From NCBI RefSeq assembly GCF_020883495.1, contig NZ_CP086610.1:1035501-1099500 (forward strand): a stretch of DNA of 64,000 nt, in the 5' to 3' direction. Every line of letters starts with the position of its first letter. The first letter of the stretch is position 1. The position numbers and the translations under genes are program-made. Under the pieces are notes generated by a model. That model was not told where the DNA came from, did not search any database, and worked only from the letters and a program-made list of their open reading frames with translations. Below are positions 20,626-31,216 of the stretch, one piece after another. Origin of the DNA: Shinella zoogloeoides. Lineage in GTDB: Bacteria > Pseudomonadota > Alphaproteobacteria > Rhizobiales > Rhizobiaceae.

Positions 20626-21237
20626 TTATCCGTTGGTGGCGGGCGTTTCTTCGGCCGGAGCCTGGTTCGTGCCGCCGCTTGCGCCGTCCGGGTCCTCCGC
20701 CGCGCCGCCTTCCGTCGCGCCGGCCTTGCCGCGCAGGCGGTCGAGGATCGTCGCGTCGGCGTCTTCCGGCAGCAGCGCCACGAGGCGCGAGCCGAGATTG
20801 TCGAGGAGCGGCTTGGACTTGGCCGTGGTGACCCAGGCCGGCTGCTGCTGCGGGGCGACCAGCCAGTTGAAGAACAGCATGGCGACGACGACGAGCAGGA
20901 TGCCGCGGGCCGCGCCGAACAGGAAGCCCAGCGTGCGGTCCAGCGCGCCGACGCGGCTGTCGATGATGAAATCGGCGATGCGCATGGTGATGAAGGAGAT
21001 CACGATCAGCGCGACGAGGAAGACGGCGGCGGCGGAGCCGACCATCGCAACCGTGTCGCTCGTCGTGTAGTCCTTCGCATAGGGCAGCAGCACCGGATAG
21101 AGGAAGTAGGCGGCCGCGGCAGCGCCCACCCAGCTTGCGACGGAAAGCACTTCGCGCGAGAAGCCGCGCACCATCGCCAGCACCGCTGAAAACAGCGCGA
21201 CGCCGATGACGATACCGTCGAGAATTGTGATGGGCAT
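20626..21237 (-). CDS. cvpA: CvpA-family membrane protein
   Basis: A 203-aa inner-membrane protein with four helices in the first 115 residues, beginning ILDGIVIGVALFSAVLAMVRGFSREVLS, the usual CvpA opening; the LDRTLGFLFGAARGILLV motif follows. The C-terminal 50 residues are acidic and Gly/Ala/Pro-rich and probably disordered. In E. coli, cvpA is needed for colicin V production and sits next to purF, as here; its basic role is envelope-related and not fully known. Start at 21237 (MPITILDG). Confidence 0.9.
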   Translation of the reverse strand: MPITILDGIVIGVALFSAVLAMVRGFSREVLSVASWVGAAAAAYFLYPVLLPYAKDYTTSDTVAMVGSAAAVFLVALIVISFITMRIADFIIDSRVGALDRTLGFLFGAARGILLVVVAMLFFNWLVAPQQQPAWVTTAKSKPLLDNLGSRLVALLPEDADATILDRLRGKAGATEGGAAEDPDGASGGTNQAPAEETPATNG

Positions 21238-21375
21238 GTTTGTCCTACTCCAAACCCGAAATGTCGCCGGCCCCATATCCTGTGCGGGGCCAACTTAGCG
21301 GAAGGCGTCGCCGCCGTCCCGGTTCGGCACGGATCGAGCCCCGTTTCCCACAGGGCTTTCTCGTGCCGGAGGGCG

Positions 21376-22779
<1,404 letters not shown>

Positions 22780-22835
22780 GAAGATCGCTTTCCTGAATCA
22801 CTGGAAAGCCCATTAGCACAAAACAGGAACGTGTC

Positions 22836-24011
22836 CTATTTTTTCGCAGTCTCGTAGCGCCGTTCGTAGCGGCGGCCGAGACTGGTCAGAAGTTCGTAGT
22901 CGATGGTGCCGCCGGCGCGGGCCACGTCCTCGATGGGCATGGCGCGGCCGAACAGCTCGATGAAGTCGCCGGCGCGCACGCTGCCGGGCGGCAGGTCCGT
23001 CACGTCGAAATGGGAAAGGTCCATCGTCACGCGGCCGATCAGCGGCACGGCATGGCCATGCAGCACGCCGCTCGCCCCGGAAATACCAGCCGTGCGCAGC
23101 GGCACGCCGGAACCGGAAAGGCTGCGCATATAGCCGTCCGCATAGCCGATGGCCGCGACGGCGATGCGCGTGTCGCGGGCAAGCACCGCGGATGCGCCGT
23201 AGCTGACGCTCTCGCCGGCCTTGGCCTCGCGCACCTGAAGGATGCGGGCCTCGGCGGTGACGACCGGCTTCATCGGGTTCGGGACGCCGTTGACCGCCGC
23301 GCCGCCATAGAGCGCGATGCCGGGCCGGGTAAGGGTGAAGTGGTAGTCTTCGCCGAGGAAGATGCCGGCGGAGTTGGCAAGCGTCGCGTCGATGTCGTCG
23401 AAGGCTTTCACGACGCTGCGGAAGCGCTGGAGCTGCTGGCGGTTGAGGGGATGGGCCGGGTCGTCGGCGCAGGCGAGATGGCTCAGCAGCATGATCGGCG
23501 CGAAGCTCGCCGGCCGGGCCGCGTCCTCGGCGAGCGCCAGCGCATCCTCCACCCGCAGGCCGAGGCGGCTCATGCCCGTATCGACATGCAGCACGCAGGG
23601 CAGGTCCCCGCCCTCGGCAATCGCCGCCATGAAGACGACGAGCTGTTCTTCCGAGACGATGACCGGAACGAGATCGAATTCGAAGAACAGTCGCTCGGAG
23701 CCGGCCCACATGCCGGACAGCACATAGATGCGCACATCCGGCAGGAGCGCGCGCAGCGCCGCGCCCTCGGCGGGTGTGGCCACGAAGAAGTCCCGCGCGC
23801 CGGCATGGTGGAAGGTCTTCGCCGCCGGCTCCAGTCCGATGCCATAGGCATCGGCCTTCAGCACCGCCGCCGTGCGCGCCGCGCCGGAGCGGCGGGCCAT
23901 GGTCCGCCAGTTGTCGGCGAGCGCGGAAAGGTCGATCGTCAGGCGGGCGTGATCCTCTCCGGCGACGGGCAGGGTGGGGCGTGCGTGCGGATGATGATGG
24001 CTCATGGCCAT
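22836..24011 (-). CDS. alr: alanine racemase
   Basis: PLP enzyme that supplies D-alanine for peptidoglycan. Lys52 in AVLKADAYGIG forms the internal aldimine; the catalytic Tyr of the partner subunit lies in ESVSYGASAVL; ALYGGAAV and GRVTMD are family motifs. About 391 aa from the ATG at 24011; ATG at 24005 is equally possible and would drop two residues. The N-terminus is His-rich (MSHHHPHARP), an oddity that could bind metal but may be neutral. Divergent from a secreted hypothetical, 97 bp apart. Confidence 0.93.
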   Translation of the reverse strand: MAMSHHHPHARPTLPVAGEDHARLTIDLSALADNWRTMARRSGAARTAAVLKADAYGIGLEPAAKTFHHAGARDFFVATPAEGAALRALLPDVRIYVLSGMWAGSERLFFEFDLVPVIVSEEQLVVFMAAIAEGGDLPCVLHVDTGMSRLGLRVEDALALAEDAARPASFAPIMLLSHLACADDPAHPLNRQQLQRFRSVVKAFDDIDATLANSAGIFLGEDYHFTLTRPGIALYGGAAVNGVPNPMKPVVTAEARILQVREAKAGESVSYGASAVLARDTRIAVAAIGYADGYMRSLSGSGVPLRTAGISGASGVLHGHAVPLIGRVTMDLSHFDVTDLPPGSVRAGDFIELFGRAMPIEDVARAGGTIDYELLTSLGRRYERRYETAKK

Positions 24012-24108
24012 GAATACAGCCTGTGGACCATGGCGGCAATATGCCCGCCCGCCGCATTGCCGCCGCCCGGTTGGCTCTCTAAGGTGCGCGCCCAGAACGG
24101 GGAAATGC

Positions 24109-24711
24109 ATGTGTCGTAAAACGCGGGCGACCTTCGGGGCGATGATGCTGGCGCTGGCGTGCCAGACGGCGGCGTTCGCGCAGGATACGCCGACGGACGC
24201 CGACATGCGGGGCGTGCATGCCGTGCTGCTCGGCCTTGCGCAGGACGGCGCCGAGCCGGAGCGCGACGGCAGCGCCGATGTCTTCTACTCCATCGTCGAG
24301 ACGCCCGAGGCGCCGCGGCTGGTGACGCGGCTCGAAGTCTCCGGCGCGCCCTGCCGCGCCCGCACGACCACCGCCCTGCAATTTCCCGGAAAATGGGCGA
24401 CGCTGACCTTCGCCCTCGTCGATCTCAGCCGCGTGACGGCCATCACGGCCTATGCCTCGGTCGACGACATGATCGCCGAGGTCAACCCGGTGCCCTTCGA
24501 TGCCCCTGAGGCCGAGCAGATCGTGCTGACGGGCAAGGGCCTCTACTGTTCGAGCCGCCTGTCGCTCTCCGGCGAGAACACGGCAGCGGACGAGACCTGT
24601 TCCGACCGCCTTGACCTGCCGATGACGGACAGGGAGCAGAAGGCGCGCGGCCAGCATGCGCTCGCCATCGTCGCGGGGGTCTGCAAGGCCCCGGCCTTTC
24701 GCCGGAGATAG
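24109..24711 (+). CDS. secreted hypothetical protein, about 200 aa
   Basis: Begins with a signal peptide (basic MCRKTR, hydrophobic stretch, AFA before QDT), so it is expected in the periplasm. The mature part has four spaced cysteines (GAPCRARTT, GLYCSSR, DETCSDR, GVCKAP), which could form two disulfides, and a mixed alpha/beta look with no motif I recognise. Start at 24109 follows GGGGAAA. It is the only plus-strand gene amid minus-strand genes, ending 26 nt from the convergent dnaB stop. Function unknown. Confidence 0.7.
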   Translation: MCRKTRATFGAMMLALACQTAAFAQDTPTDADMRGVHAVLLGLAQDGAEPERDGSADVFYSIVETPEAPRLVTRLEVSGAPCRARTTTALQFPGKWATLTFALVDLSRVTAITAYASVDDMIAEVNPVPFDAPEAEQIVLTGKGLYCSSRLSLSGENTAADETCSDRLDLPMTDREQKARGQHALAIVAGVCKAPAFRRR

Positions 24712-24737
24712 AGCCGGGGGCGGCCCCGGCTTGCGCC

Positions 24738-26237
24738 TCAGTGCTCGTACTGGGTGAAGGACGGGTCCGCGAGGTCGGTGAAGCGGGTATATTCCGACTG
24801 GAAGGCGAGCTTCACCGTGCCGGTGGGGCCGTGACGCTGCTTGGCGATGATGACGTCCGCGGTGCCCTTCACCGCTTCGAACTTCATCTTCCATTCTTCG
24901 TATTTCGGGTCGAACTCGTCGCGCGGCTCGAGGTTCTTCACGTAATATTCCTCGCGGAACACGAAGAGCACCACGTCGGCGTCCTGCTCGATGGAGCCGG
25001 ATTCGCGAAGGTCGGAGAGCTGCGGACGCTTGTCCTCGCGGCTTTCCACCTGACGGGAGAGCTGGGAAAGCGCGATGATCGGAACGTTCAGTTCCTTGCC
25101 CAGCGCCTTGAGGCCTGTGGTGATCTGGGTGATTTCCTGCACGCGGTTGTCGCTCGATTTGCCCGAGCCGGTCATGAGCTGGATATAGTCCACCACGAGG
25201 CAGTCGAGGCCGCGCTGGCGCTTGAGGCGGCGGGCGCGGGCGGAAAGCTGGGCAATCGAGATACCGCCGGTCTGGTCGATATAGAGCGGCACCTTCTGCA
25301 TCATCTGGCTGCAGGCGACGAGCTTTTCGAAATCGGCCTCGGAAATGTCGCCGCGGCGGATCTTCGAGGAGGAGACTTCGGTCTGCTCGGAGATGATACG
25401 GGTCGCGAGCTGTTCGGACGACATTTCGAGCGAGTAGAAGCCGACGACGCCGCCGTTGCGCGCCTTGAACGAGCCGTCCGCCTGCACTTCCGGCTCATAG
25501 GCGGCGGCGATGTTATAGGCGATGTTGGTGGCGAGCGAGGTCTTGCCCATGCCGGGACGTCCCGCGAGCACGATCAAGTCCGAGCGCTGCAGGCCGCCCA
25601 TGCGGCCGTCGAGCGAGTGGATGCCGGTGGAGATGCCGGAAAGCGAGCCGTCGCGTTCGAAGGCCTGGCCGGCCATGTCGATGGCCTGCGCCACCGCGTC
25701 GTTGAACGACTGGAAGCCGCCGTCGTAGCGGCCGGTCTCGGCCAGTTCGAAGAGGCGGCGCTCGGCGTCCTCGATCTGGTTCTGCGGCGGCATGTCGAGC
25801 GGCGCGTCATAGGCGATGTTGACCATGTCCTCGCCGATGGTGATCAGCGAGCGGCGCAGCGCAAGGTCGTAGATCGCGCGGCCGTAATCTTCCGCGTTGA
25901 TGATCGTCACGGCCTCGGCGGCAAGGCGGGCGAGATATTGCGGGATCGTCAGGTCGCCGACCTTGCCATCCGCCGGAAGGTGCGTCTTCAGGGTGATCGT
26001 CGTCGCGATCTTGCCCATACGGATCGTGTCGCCGGCAAGCTCGTAGATCTTGCGGTGCAGCGGTTCGTTGAAATGGATCGGCTTCAGGAAGTCCGAGACG
26101 CGGTAATAGGCGTCGTTGTTGACGAGGATGGCGCCCAGCAGCGCCTGTTCCGCTTCGACGTTGTTCGGTGCCTCGCGGTGGTGCAGCTCCGCATTCTCGC
26201 GACCGGCCTGGCTGAGCTTGCGCACGGCATCGTTCAT
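24738..26237 (-). CDS. dnaB: replicative DNA helicase
   Basis: Hexameric helicase that unwinds DNA at the fork and recruits primase. Standard 499-aa length and no intein. Visible: N-terminal primase-interaction domain (APNNVEAEQALLGAILVNN), Walker A GRPGMGKT at 226-233, Walker B CLVVDYIQLMTG, and the SQLSRQVESREDKRPQLSDLRESGSIEQDAD block with the arginine finger region. Lies downstream of cfa on the same strand, 187 nt away, as in other rhizobial chromosomes near rplI. Confidence 0.97.
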   Translation of the reverse strand: MNDAVRKLSQAGRENAELHHREAPNNVEAEQALLGAILVNNDAYYRVSDFLKPIHFNEPLHRKIYELAGDTIRMGKIATTITLKTHLPADGKVGDLTIPQYLARLAAEAVTIINAEDYGRAIYDLALRRSLITIGEDMVNIAYDAPLDMPPQNQIEDAERRLFELAETGRYDGGFQSFNDAVAQAIDMAGQAFERDGSLSGISTGIHSLDGRMGGLQRSDLIVLAGRPGMGKTSLATNIAYNIAAAYEPEVQADGSFKARNGGVVGFYSLEMSSEQLATRIISEQTEVSSSKIRRGDISEADFEKLVACSQMMQKVPLYIDQTGGISIAQLSARARRLKRQRGLDCLVVDYIQLMTGSGKSSDNRVQEITQITTGLKALGKELNVPIIALSQLSRQVESREDKRPQLSDLRESGSIEQDADVVLFVFREEYYVKNLEPRDEFDPKYEEWKMKFEAVKGTADVIIAKQRHGPTGTVKLAFQSEYTRFTDLADPSFTQYEH

Positions 26238-26424
26238 CGTCCCGAATCTCCCGTCCCTGTTTCCTGAAGCCCGGTGGTTTGGTTGCTTTGCCGCCGAGGG
26301 TCAAGCAGTTCCGACATGGTCCATCCTTTAGGCCCGGTCTTAGACTTTTCCACAGGCGGCCGGGACACGGCAAGCCCGGATTGCGCCGGGCCCGCGCGGT
26401 TTCGGTTGACTCGCGCCCCGAATC

Positions 26425-27711
26425 TCAGAGCGAGGCCTCCCGCGGATACCGGCGCGCGCCACGCGGCTCCGCCTTCGGGTTGCCTTCGTGCGAAAGCAGG
26501 CAATCCTCGCCGCGGCCGATATAGTCGCGCGTCAGGGGCACGGACTGCTGGTCGTGCGAGAGCTGGATCTGGAAGACGACGAGATTCTGCCAGCGGAAGG
26601 CGCTTTCCGATGCCGCGAGATAGAACTCCCAGATGCGGCAGAATTTTTCATCGTAGAGCGCCTTCGCCTCTTCGCGCCGCGCCATGAAACGTTCCCGCCA
26701 ATGGCGCAGCGTCTCGGCATAGTGGAGGCGCAGGATTTCCACGTCCGTCACGGCCAGCCCGCTCTTTTCCACCGCCTGCATCACTTCCGAGAGGGCAGGG
26801 ATATAGCCGCCGGGAAAGATGTACTTCTCGATGAACGGGTTGTTGGCGGATGGCCGGTCCGTGCGGCCGATTGTGTGCAGCAGCATCACGCCGTCGCGCT
26901 TGAGGAGCGATGCGCTCTTTTTGAAGAAGGTGAGGTAGTTCGGTCGCCCGACATGCTCGAACATGCCGACGGAGACGATCCGGTCGAACGGGCCCTCCGT
27001 ATTGCGATAGTCCTGCAGCAGGAATGTCACCGCTTCCGACAGCCCCACCTCGTTCGCCCGCCTGACGGAAAGCGCGTGCTGCTCGTCGGAAAGGGTGACG
27101 CCCGTCACCTTCGCGCCGAGCTGGCGGGCAAGATAGAGCGCCATGCCGCCCCAGCCGCTGCCGATGTCGAGTACGCTCTGGCCGGGCCGGTGGATGTTGA
27201 GCTTGGCGGCGATATGGCGCTTCTTGGCAAGCTGCGCATCGTCCAGCGACTGGTTGGGCCGCTCGAAATAGGCGCAGGAATATTGCCGGTCCTGATCGAG
27301 GAAGAGATCGTAGAGCGCACCCGTCAGGTCGTAATGGTGCTGCACATTCCGGCGCGCGCGCACCACGCTGTTCTTTTCCCGCACCCAGCGGAAGAGATAG
27401 CGCAGCCGGTCGAGAAGCCGGTTCCAGCCGGTATCGTAATATTTGAAATCGGGATTGCCGGTGAACACGGCCTTCAGGAAGCCGTACATGTCGCCTTCGA
27501 CGATATCGATATCCCCGGTGCCATAGTGATGGCCGAGAAAATAGGCGGGGTCGAGTGCAAGGCCCCGAAGGGCTCTTTTCGTGTTGATCCGCAGATGGAC
27601 CGGGCTTCCTGTGCCATCGCCGAAGGCCTGGCAGGTTCCGTCCGGATAGGTGATTTTCAGATTTCCGGTCTCGACGAGGCGGGAAACGAGAGCCTGAACA
27701 ATGAATTTCAT
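26425..27711 (-). CDS. cfa: cyclopropane-fatty-acyl-phospholipid synthase
   Basis: Transfers a methylene group from S-adenosylmethionine to unsaturated acyl chains in membrane lipids. At 428 aa it has the N-terminal lipid-binding part and a C-terminal methyltransferase with VLDIGSGWGGMALYLA, the CFA motif DLTGALYDLFLDQDRQYSCAYF, GMFEHVGRPNY, and EKYIFPGGYIP. Acts at the inner membrane; in relatives it is induced in stationary phase and under acid. Upstream there is 186 nt with the rplI terminator, so it has its own promoter there. Confidence 0.92.
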   Translation of the reverse strand: MKFIVQALVSRLVETGNLKITYPDGTCQAFGDGTGSPVHLRINTKRALRGLALDPAYFLGHHYGTGDIDIVEGDMYGFLKAVFTGNPDFKYYDTGWNRLLDRLRYLFRWVREKNSVVRARRNVQHHYDLTGALYDLFLDQDRQYSCAYFERPNQSLDDAQLAKKRHIAAKLNIHRPGQSVLDIGSGWGGMALYLARQLGAKVTGVTLSDEQHALSVRRANEVGLSEAVTFLLQDYRNTEGPFDRIVSVGMFEHVGRPNYLTFFKKSASLLKRDGVMLLHTIGRTDRPSANNPFIEKYIFPGGYIPALSEVMQAVEKSGLAVTDVEILRLHYAETLRHWRERFMARREEAKALYDEKFCRIWEFYLAASESAFRWQNLVVFQIQLSHDQQSVPLTRDYIGRGEDCLLSHEGNPKAEPRGARRYPREASL

Positions 27712-27859
27712 TCGCTAAACTCCGTCGCGCTTAAAATCTGGCGGAACGGGTCTGGGTCGGAAACCGGCCTGGGAAGCGGCCCGACCGCCAATCCAGTCTA
27801 ACGAAGTATAAATATTGACGCGAAATGCGGGATTTCAACCCGTGCTTTTTGGCCCCCCA

Positions 27860-27890
27860 AAAGCAAACGGGCCGGCAGAGCCGGCCCGTT
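27860..27890 (-). terminator. terminator after rplI
   Basis: AACGGGCCGGC and GCCGGCCCGTT make an 11-bp stem with a 3-nt loop; on the minus strand the tail is TTGCTTTTGG. It sits 7 nt past the rplI stop and closes the ribosomal operon. Confidence 0.88.
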
Positions 27891-27897
27891 GTCGTTA

Positions 27898-28479
27898 TCA
27901 GGCTTCGTCGCCGTCGAGGTCGGCTTCCGGGTCGAAGAAATCGCCCGGCTTCAGCGCGTCTTCGTCAACGCCGTAGATGGCGTCGGCCGAGGTCAGGCTT
28001 TCGCCCTTGGACTGGCGCTCGGCTTCTTCGGCCGAACGGGCAACGTTGACTTCAACCGAGAGTTCGACTTCGGCGTGCAGGTGCAGGACGACCTTGTGCA
28101 GGCCGATTGCCTTGATCGGGGTGTTGAGCTCGACCTGGTTGCGGCCGATGTTGAAGCCTTCGGCAGCCAGGGCGTCGATGATGTCGCGGGCAGCGACCGA
28201 GCCGTAGAGCTGGCCGGTTTCGCCGGCGGAGCGAACGATGACGAAGGTCTTGCCGTCGAGCTTTTCGGCAACGCCCTGGGCTTCCGACTTGCGCTCGAGG
28301 TTACGGGCTTCGAGCGTCGCACGCTCGGATTCGAAGCGCTTCTTGTTGGCTTCGTTGGCGCGCAGCGCCTTGCCGAGCGGCAGCAGGTAGTTACGGGCGA
28401 AGCCGTCGCGAACCTTTACGGTTTCGCCCATCTGGCCGAGCTTGGCGATGCGTTCGAGAAGAATGACGTCCATTTTCAA
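27898..28479 (-). CDS. rplI: 50S ribosomal protein L9
   Basis: Binds 23S rRNA near the L1 stalk base and limits frameshifting. The first 50 residues are the conserved N-domain ([37 protein letters not shown]), then the long connecting helix and the C-domain. At 193 aa it is longer than the E. coli protein (149), because of an acidic C-terminal extension ending [11 protein letters not shown], as is usual in alphaproteobacteria. Start has AAGGAACTTGAAA upstream. Last gene of the rpsF-rpsR-DUF2232-rplI operon. Confidence 0.97.
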   Translation of the reverse strand: MKMDVILLERIAKLGQMGETVKVRDGFARNYLLPLGKALRANEANKKRFESERATLEARNLERKSEAQGVAEKLDGKTFVIVRSAGETGQLYGSVAARDIIDALAAEGFNIGRNQVELNTPIKAIGLHKVVLHLHAEVELSVEVNVARSAEEAERQSKGESLTSADAIYGVDEDALKPGDFFDPEADLDGDEA

Positions 28480-28512
28480 GTTCCTTTCTTGGAGTTCGGA
28501 TATTTTGGAAGT

Positions 28513-29487
28513 TCAGATATTCTGGTGTTTCTTCTCCGCCGGGGCGGTGGGCGTCAGCGCAATGGTGCGCCGCGTGTCCAGGAGGCCGAGGAGAAGGATG
28601 GCGAAGATCGGTATCGTGAAGAGCAATACCGAAACATAGGCGAACCACAGGGCGACGAGCCGCCACGGCTTGCCGCGTGTCCTGAAATGCAGGCTCGCGA
28701 AGCCGGCGAGCACGAAGCCGGCCCCGAAGGTGCCGCAGGCGAGCGCGCCGATGATCGCCGGCACGCCGCCCGTGAAGGCGAGGATGAGACCGGCGAGGAA
28801 GGGGAAGATGGCATTGCGGTGCATGCGCAGCGTGGACGGCATGTCCTCGCGCGGGCGCAGGCCCTTGCCCGAGGCGCGCACGACGAAGGTCGCGACATAG
28901 TAGGCCGCGAACAGCAGGAAGACCCAGAGCGCGCCCTGCACCAGCGGCAGCGCCAGCGAGAAGATGGATTTCAACTGCGCGATGGCGGCGGCATCGGGAT
29001 TGTAGAGCGGTTCCTGCGCCTTCAGCGTCTCGATGACGATATCGACGAGCTTGCCCGCCATGTCGCTGTTGTAGCCGACGATTGCGCCGACGGCGATCAT
29101 GCCGAGCGTCACCATGACGGCAAGGTGCGCGAGGATGTTGGACAGCGGATACCAGGCGAGCGCGTTGTCCGGGCCGCCGAGTTCGGAGGCGGGGCGCGCG
29201 AGGTTGGCGAGGTTGCTCAGCCAGCCGGCGGGAATCAGCGTGATGAGAACGATCAGCGCGGCGAAATGCGAGGAGACGAGCGCCGAGGCCGTCGCGCCGC
29301 CGGCAAGAACGGCGATGAAGGCGCTGGCATTGCCCCAGCCGAGGCCTGCGATCAGGATGGGGAGGGCGGACGCAGCGTAAAGCACGATCGCAAGCGACGA
29401 CTGCGCATTCGCGCTCAGCGACAGCAGAGCGGCGGTCACACCGGCAACAAGGCCGGTCGCAATCGAGGATGGCGTCAGGGTCTTCAC
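28513..29487 (-). CDS. DUF2232-type polytopic membrane protein
   Basis: A 324-aa inner-membrane protein with about eight hydrophobic helices. It lies between rpsR and rplI, 33 nt before rplI, the usual place of DUF2232 proteins in alphaproteobacteria (and of YybS in firmicutes). The stretch LPLVQGALWVFLLFAAYYVATFVVRASG and the GLRPREDMPSTLRMH loop are characteristic. No function is established; co-transcription with ribosomal protein genes suggests a growth-linked role. Upstream, 211 nt to rpsR hold only a weak GC hairpin at 29621-29646. Confidence 0.85.
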   Translation of the reverse strand: MKTLTPSSIATGLVAGVTAALLSLSANAQSSLAIVLYAASALPILIAGLGWGNASAFIAVLAGGATASALVSSHFAALIVLITLIPAGWLSNLANLARPASELGGPDNALAWYPLSNILAHLAVMVTLGMIAVGAIVGYNSDMAGKLVDIVIETLKAQEPLYNPDAAAIAQLKSIFSLALPLVQGALWVFLLFAAYYVATFVVRASGKGLRPREDMPSTLRMHRNAIFPFLAGLILAFTGGVPAIIGALACGTFGAGFVLAGFASLHFRTRGKPWRLVALWFAYVSVLLFTIPIFAILLLGLLDTRRTIALTPTAPAEKKHQNI

Positions 29488-29698
29488 GTTTCGCTGTCCT
29501 GTCCGGTCAGACAGTTAGAGGAGTTTCCTGACAAGTCGATTCAGGACCATCTCCCCAACATGGGGTTTTGGCTTCGCAAAGCCGGCGGTTTCCGATCCGC
29601 GCCCAACGCGGAAGGGAGGTGGGGAAGGCGGCGAGCCGTCTTCCCCTTGAGTCATGCGCTACGGCCCGACGTCGAGTCAGGCCGCAGGGTCAGCGTGC

Positions 29699-29947
29699 TT
29701 ACGCTACGACGTAGGGCAGCAGGCCGAGGAAGCGGGCGCGCTTGATGGCCTTGGCCAGTTCGCGCTGCTTCTTCTGGGAAACGGCCGTGATGCGGGACGG
29801 AACGATCTTGCCGCGCTCGGAAATGTAGCGCGAGAGAAGACGAACGTCCTTGTAGTCGATCTTCGGAGCGTTTGCGCCCGAGAAGGGGCAGGTCTTGCGA
29901 CGGCGGTGGAACGGACGGCGTGCCGGAGCGGAAGAAACATCAGCCAT
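29699..29947 (-). CDS. rpsR: 30S ribosomal protein S18
   Basis: Pairs with S6 on the platform of the small subunit. 82 aa, with the family core [28 protein letters not shown] and the [14 protein letters not shown] tail. A GGAG sits about 9 nt upstream of the start. The N-terminal Cys near FSGANAP is a plain CPFSG, so a single cysteine rather than a zinc set. Follows rpsF by 24 nt. Confidence 0.97.
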   Translation of the reverse strand: MADVSSAPARRPFHRRRKTCPFSGANAPKIDYKDVRLLSRYISERGKIVPSRITAVSQKKQRELAKAIKRARFLGLLPYVVA

Positions 29948-29971
29948 AGTCTTAATCTCCTTCAGCTTCGA

Positions 29972-30424
29972 TTATGCGCGGTCTTCGCGGGCCGGACGGT
30001 CGCCACGCGGCGGGCGGTCGCCGAAGTCGCGGCGCGGACGGTCGCCGAAATCACGGCGCGGGCCGCGGTCGTCGCCATCGCGGCGCGGACGGTCGTCGCG
30101 GTCGCGCTTCTGCATCATCGCGGACGGGCCTTCTTCGTGGGCTTCGACGGCGACGGTCATGTAACGAAGAACGTCTTCGTTGATGCGCATCTGGCGTTCC
30201 ATCTCGTGGATGGCGGCGGCCGGAGCGTCGATGTCCATCAGCGCGTAATGCGCCTTACGGTTCTTCTTGATGCGGTAGGTGAGGGACTTGAGGCCCCAGT
30301 TCTCAACCCGGCCGACCTTGCCGCCGAAGGATTCGATCACACCCTTGTACTGTTCGACGAGAGCGTCGACCTGCTGGGCGGACACGTCCTGGCGGGCCAG
30401 GAATACATGTTCGTAAAGAGCCAT
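29972..30424 (-). CDS. rpsF: 30S ribosomal protein S6 with Arg/Asp-rich tail
   Basis: Small-subunit protein that forms a heterodimer with S18. 150 aa from the ATG at 30424: the first 95 residues are the ferredoxin-like S6 fold ([37 protein letters not shown]), the last 45 a disordered tail of alternating Arg and Asp/Glu built on repeated RRDFGDRP units. The coding DNA is correspondingly repetitive. Such extended S6 tails occur in alphaproteobacteria; whether they carry glutamates (RimK) is not visible. A long leader precedes the gene. Confidence 0.96.
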   Translation of the reverse strand: MALYEHVFLARQDVSAQQVDALVEQYKGVIESFGGKVGRVENWGLKSLTYRIKKNRKAHYALMDIDAPAAAIHEMERQMRINEDVLRYMTVAVEAHEEGPSAMMQKRDRDDRPRRDGDDRGPRRDFGDRPRRDFGDRPPRGDRPAREDRA

Positions 30425-30645
30425 GTGGCTTTGCCTTTCTTGCGTTTTAACTACACCCGAAACCGGCGCCAAGCCTCAACGACAGTTCTCAAAGGCCAAG
30501 GCCCGAAGCAAGAAAAGCGTTAATCCAGACGGTCGAGAGCGGAGACACGGGAGGCCGGAACCCTTGGTTCCAAACGGCAGATCTTGCGATATGCCGGCCC
30601 TCCGTTCAGCCACCAGCCGGTGACCCGGGTGTTTTGAACAGCGCG
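30425..30645 (-). promoter_or_regulatory. long 5' leader of the rpsF operon
   Basis: From the candidate promoter at 30646-30674 transcription would begin near 30639, leaving about 215 nt untranslated. The stretch can form hairpins, for example GGAACC/GGTTCC at 30557-30571. Leaders of this operon bind S6:S18 for autoregulation in several bacteria; I cannot match that motif here. No reading frame is supported. Confidence 0.35.
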
Positions 30646-30674
30646 TTTATACGGATTTTTCGCGGGAAAGCAAG
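30646..30674 (-). promoter_or_regulatory. candidate sigma70 promoter of rpsF-rpsR-DUF2232-rplI
   Basis: On the minus strand CTTGCT, a 17-nt spacer and TATAAA: close to both the rhizobial and the E. coli consensus, and the best-looking promoter in the window, fitting a ribosomal operon. Confidence 0.55.
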
Positions 30675-30774
30675 GTCCGGGCCGCAAATGCGCCTGCTCC
30701 ATTGCGGCACAGGGCGGGAACCAATCCGCGCGCGCCGCGTTTTCCCGTCGATCCAACCAGATGGAGTGACAGAC

Positions 30775-31140
30775 ATGCAGGACCCCAACCTTGTCAATCG
30801 TCCCCCGGAAGATCGCCTGGAAGACAGAATGACGCCCCCGCTTGAGGATCGTGGCCCGACGGTCATCAGCCAGGGCGGCGGTACAGGCACCTGGGCCGTG
30901 GCCGTGATTGCGGCCGTGCTCGTCGCGGTGGGCATCTTCTATTTCGTCGGCAGCGGAACCCCGGGCGACGGCGTCGATCCGAACGCCAACACCTCGGCCA
31001 TCGGCACGCAGAACGGCGCGCCGGCGGGCGGGACGGCCACGGACGGCCAGTCGGGCGGCGACATGAAGCCGCTGGAAAGTCAGCCGGGCAGCGTGCAGCA
31101 GCCTGCGCAAGGCGGCGGCGCGACGACGACCACGCCGTAA
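30775..31140 (+). CDS. single-pass membrane hypothetical protein, 121 aa
   Basis: Starts MQDPNLVNRPPEDRLEDR, an acidic N-terminus, then one hydrophobic helix (WAVAVIAAVLVAVGIFYFVGS, about residues 41-61) and a low-complexity Gly/Thr/Gln/Pro tail ending GGGATTTTP. GGAG lies 9 nt before the ATG. An N-in, C-out anchored protein with a flexible periplasmic tail is likely. It is divergent from rpsF and closed by a good terminator. I do not recognise the family. Confidence 0.65.
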   Translation: MQDPNLVNRPPEDRLEDRMTPPLEDRGPTVISQGGGTGTWAVAVIAAVLVAVGIFYFVGSGTPGDGVDPNANTSAIGTQNGAPAGGTATDGQSGGDMKPLESQPGSVQQPAQGGGATTTTP

Positions 31141-31160
31141 CGCCAACCCGCATGGGGCAT

Positions 31161-31194
31161 AAAGAAACCCGCCGGAAACGGCGGGTTTCTGTTT
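31161..31194. terminator. bidirectional terminator
   Basis: GAAACCCGCCG and CGGCGGGTTTC with a GAAA tetraloop, T-rich on both strands, lie between the convergent 121-aa gene and the outer-membrane protein gene. Confidence 0.85.
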
Positions 31195-31216
31195 GACCGA
31201 TATATTAGAGGCAGGA

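Noticed and set aside
27889..29745. Plus-strand frame of 618 codons across rplI and DUF2232
   Set aside because: Shadow of rplI and DUF2232; composition artefact.
29990..30110. Repeats that might suggest a CRISPR array
   Set aside because: They encode the Arg/Asp-rich tail of S6, have no uniform spacers, and there are no cas genes.
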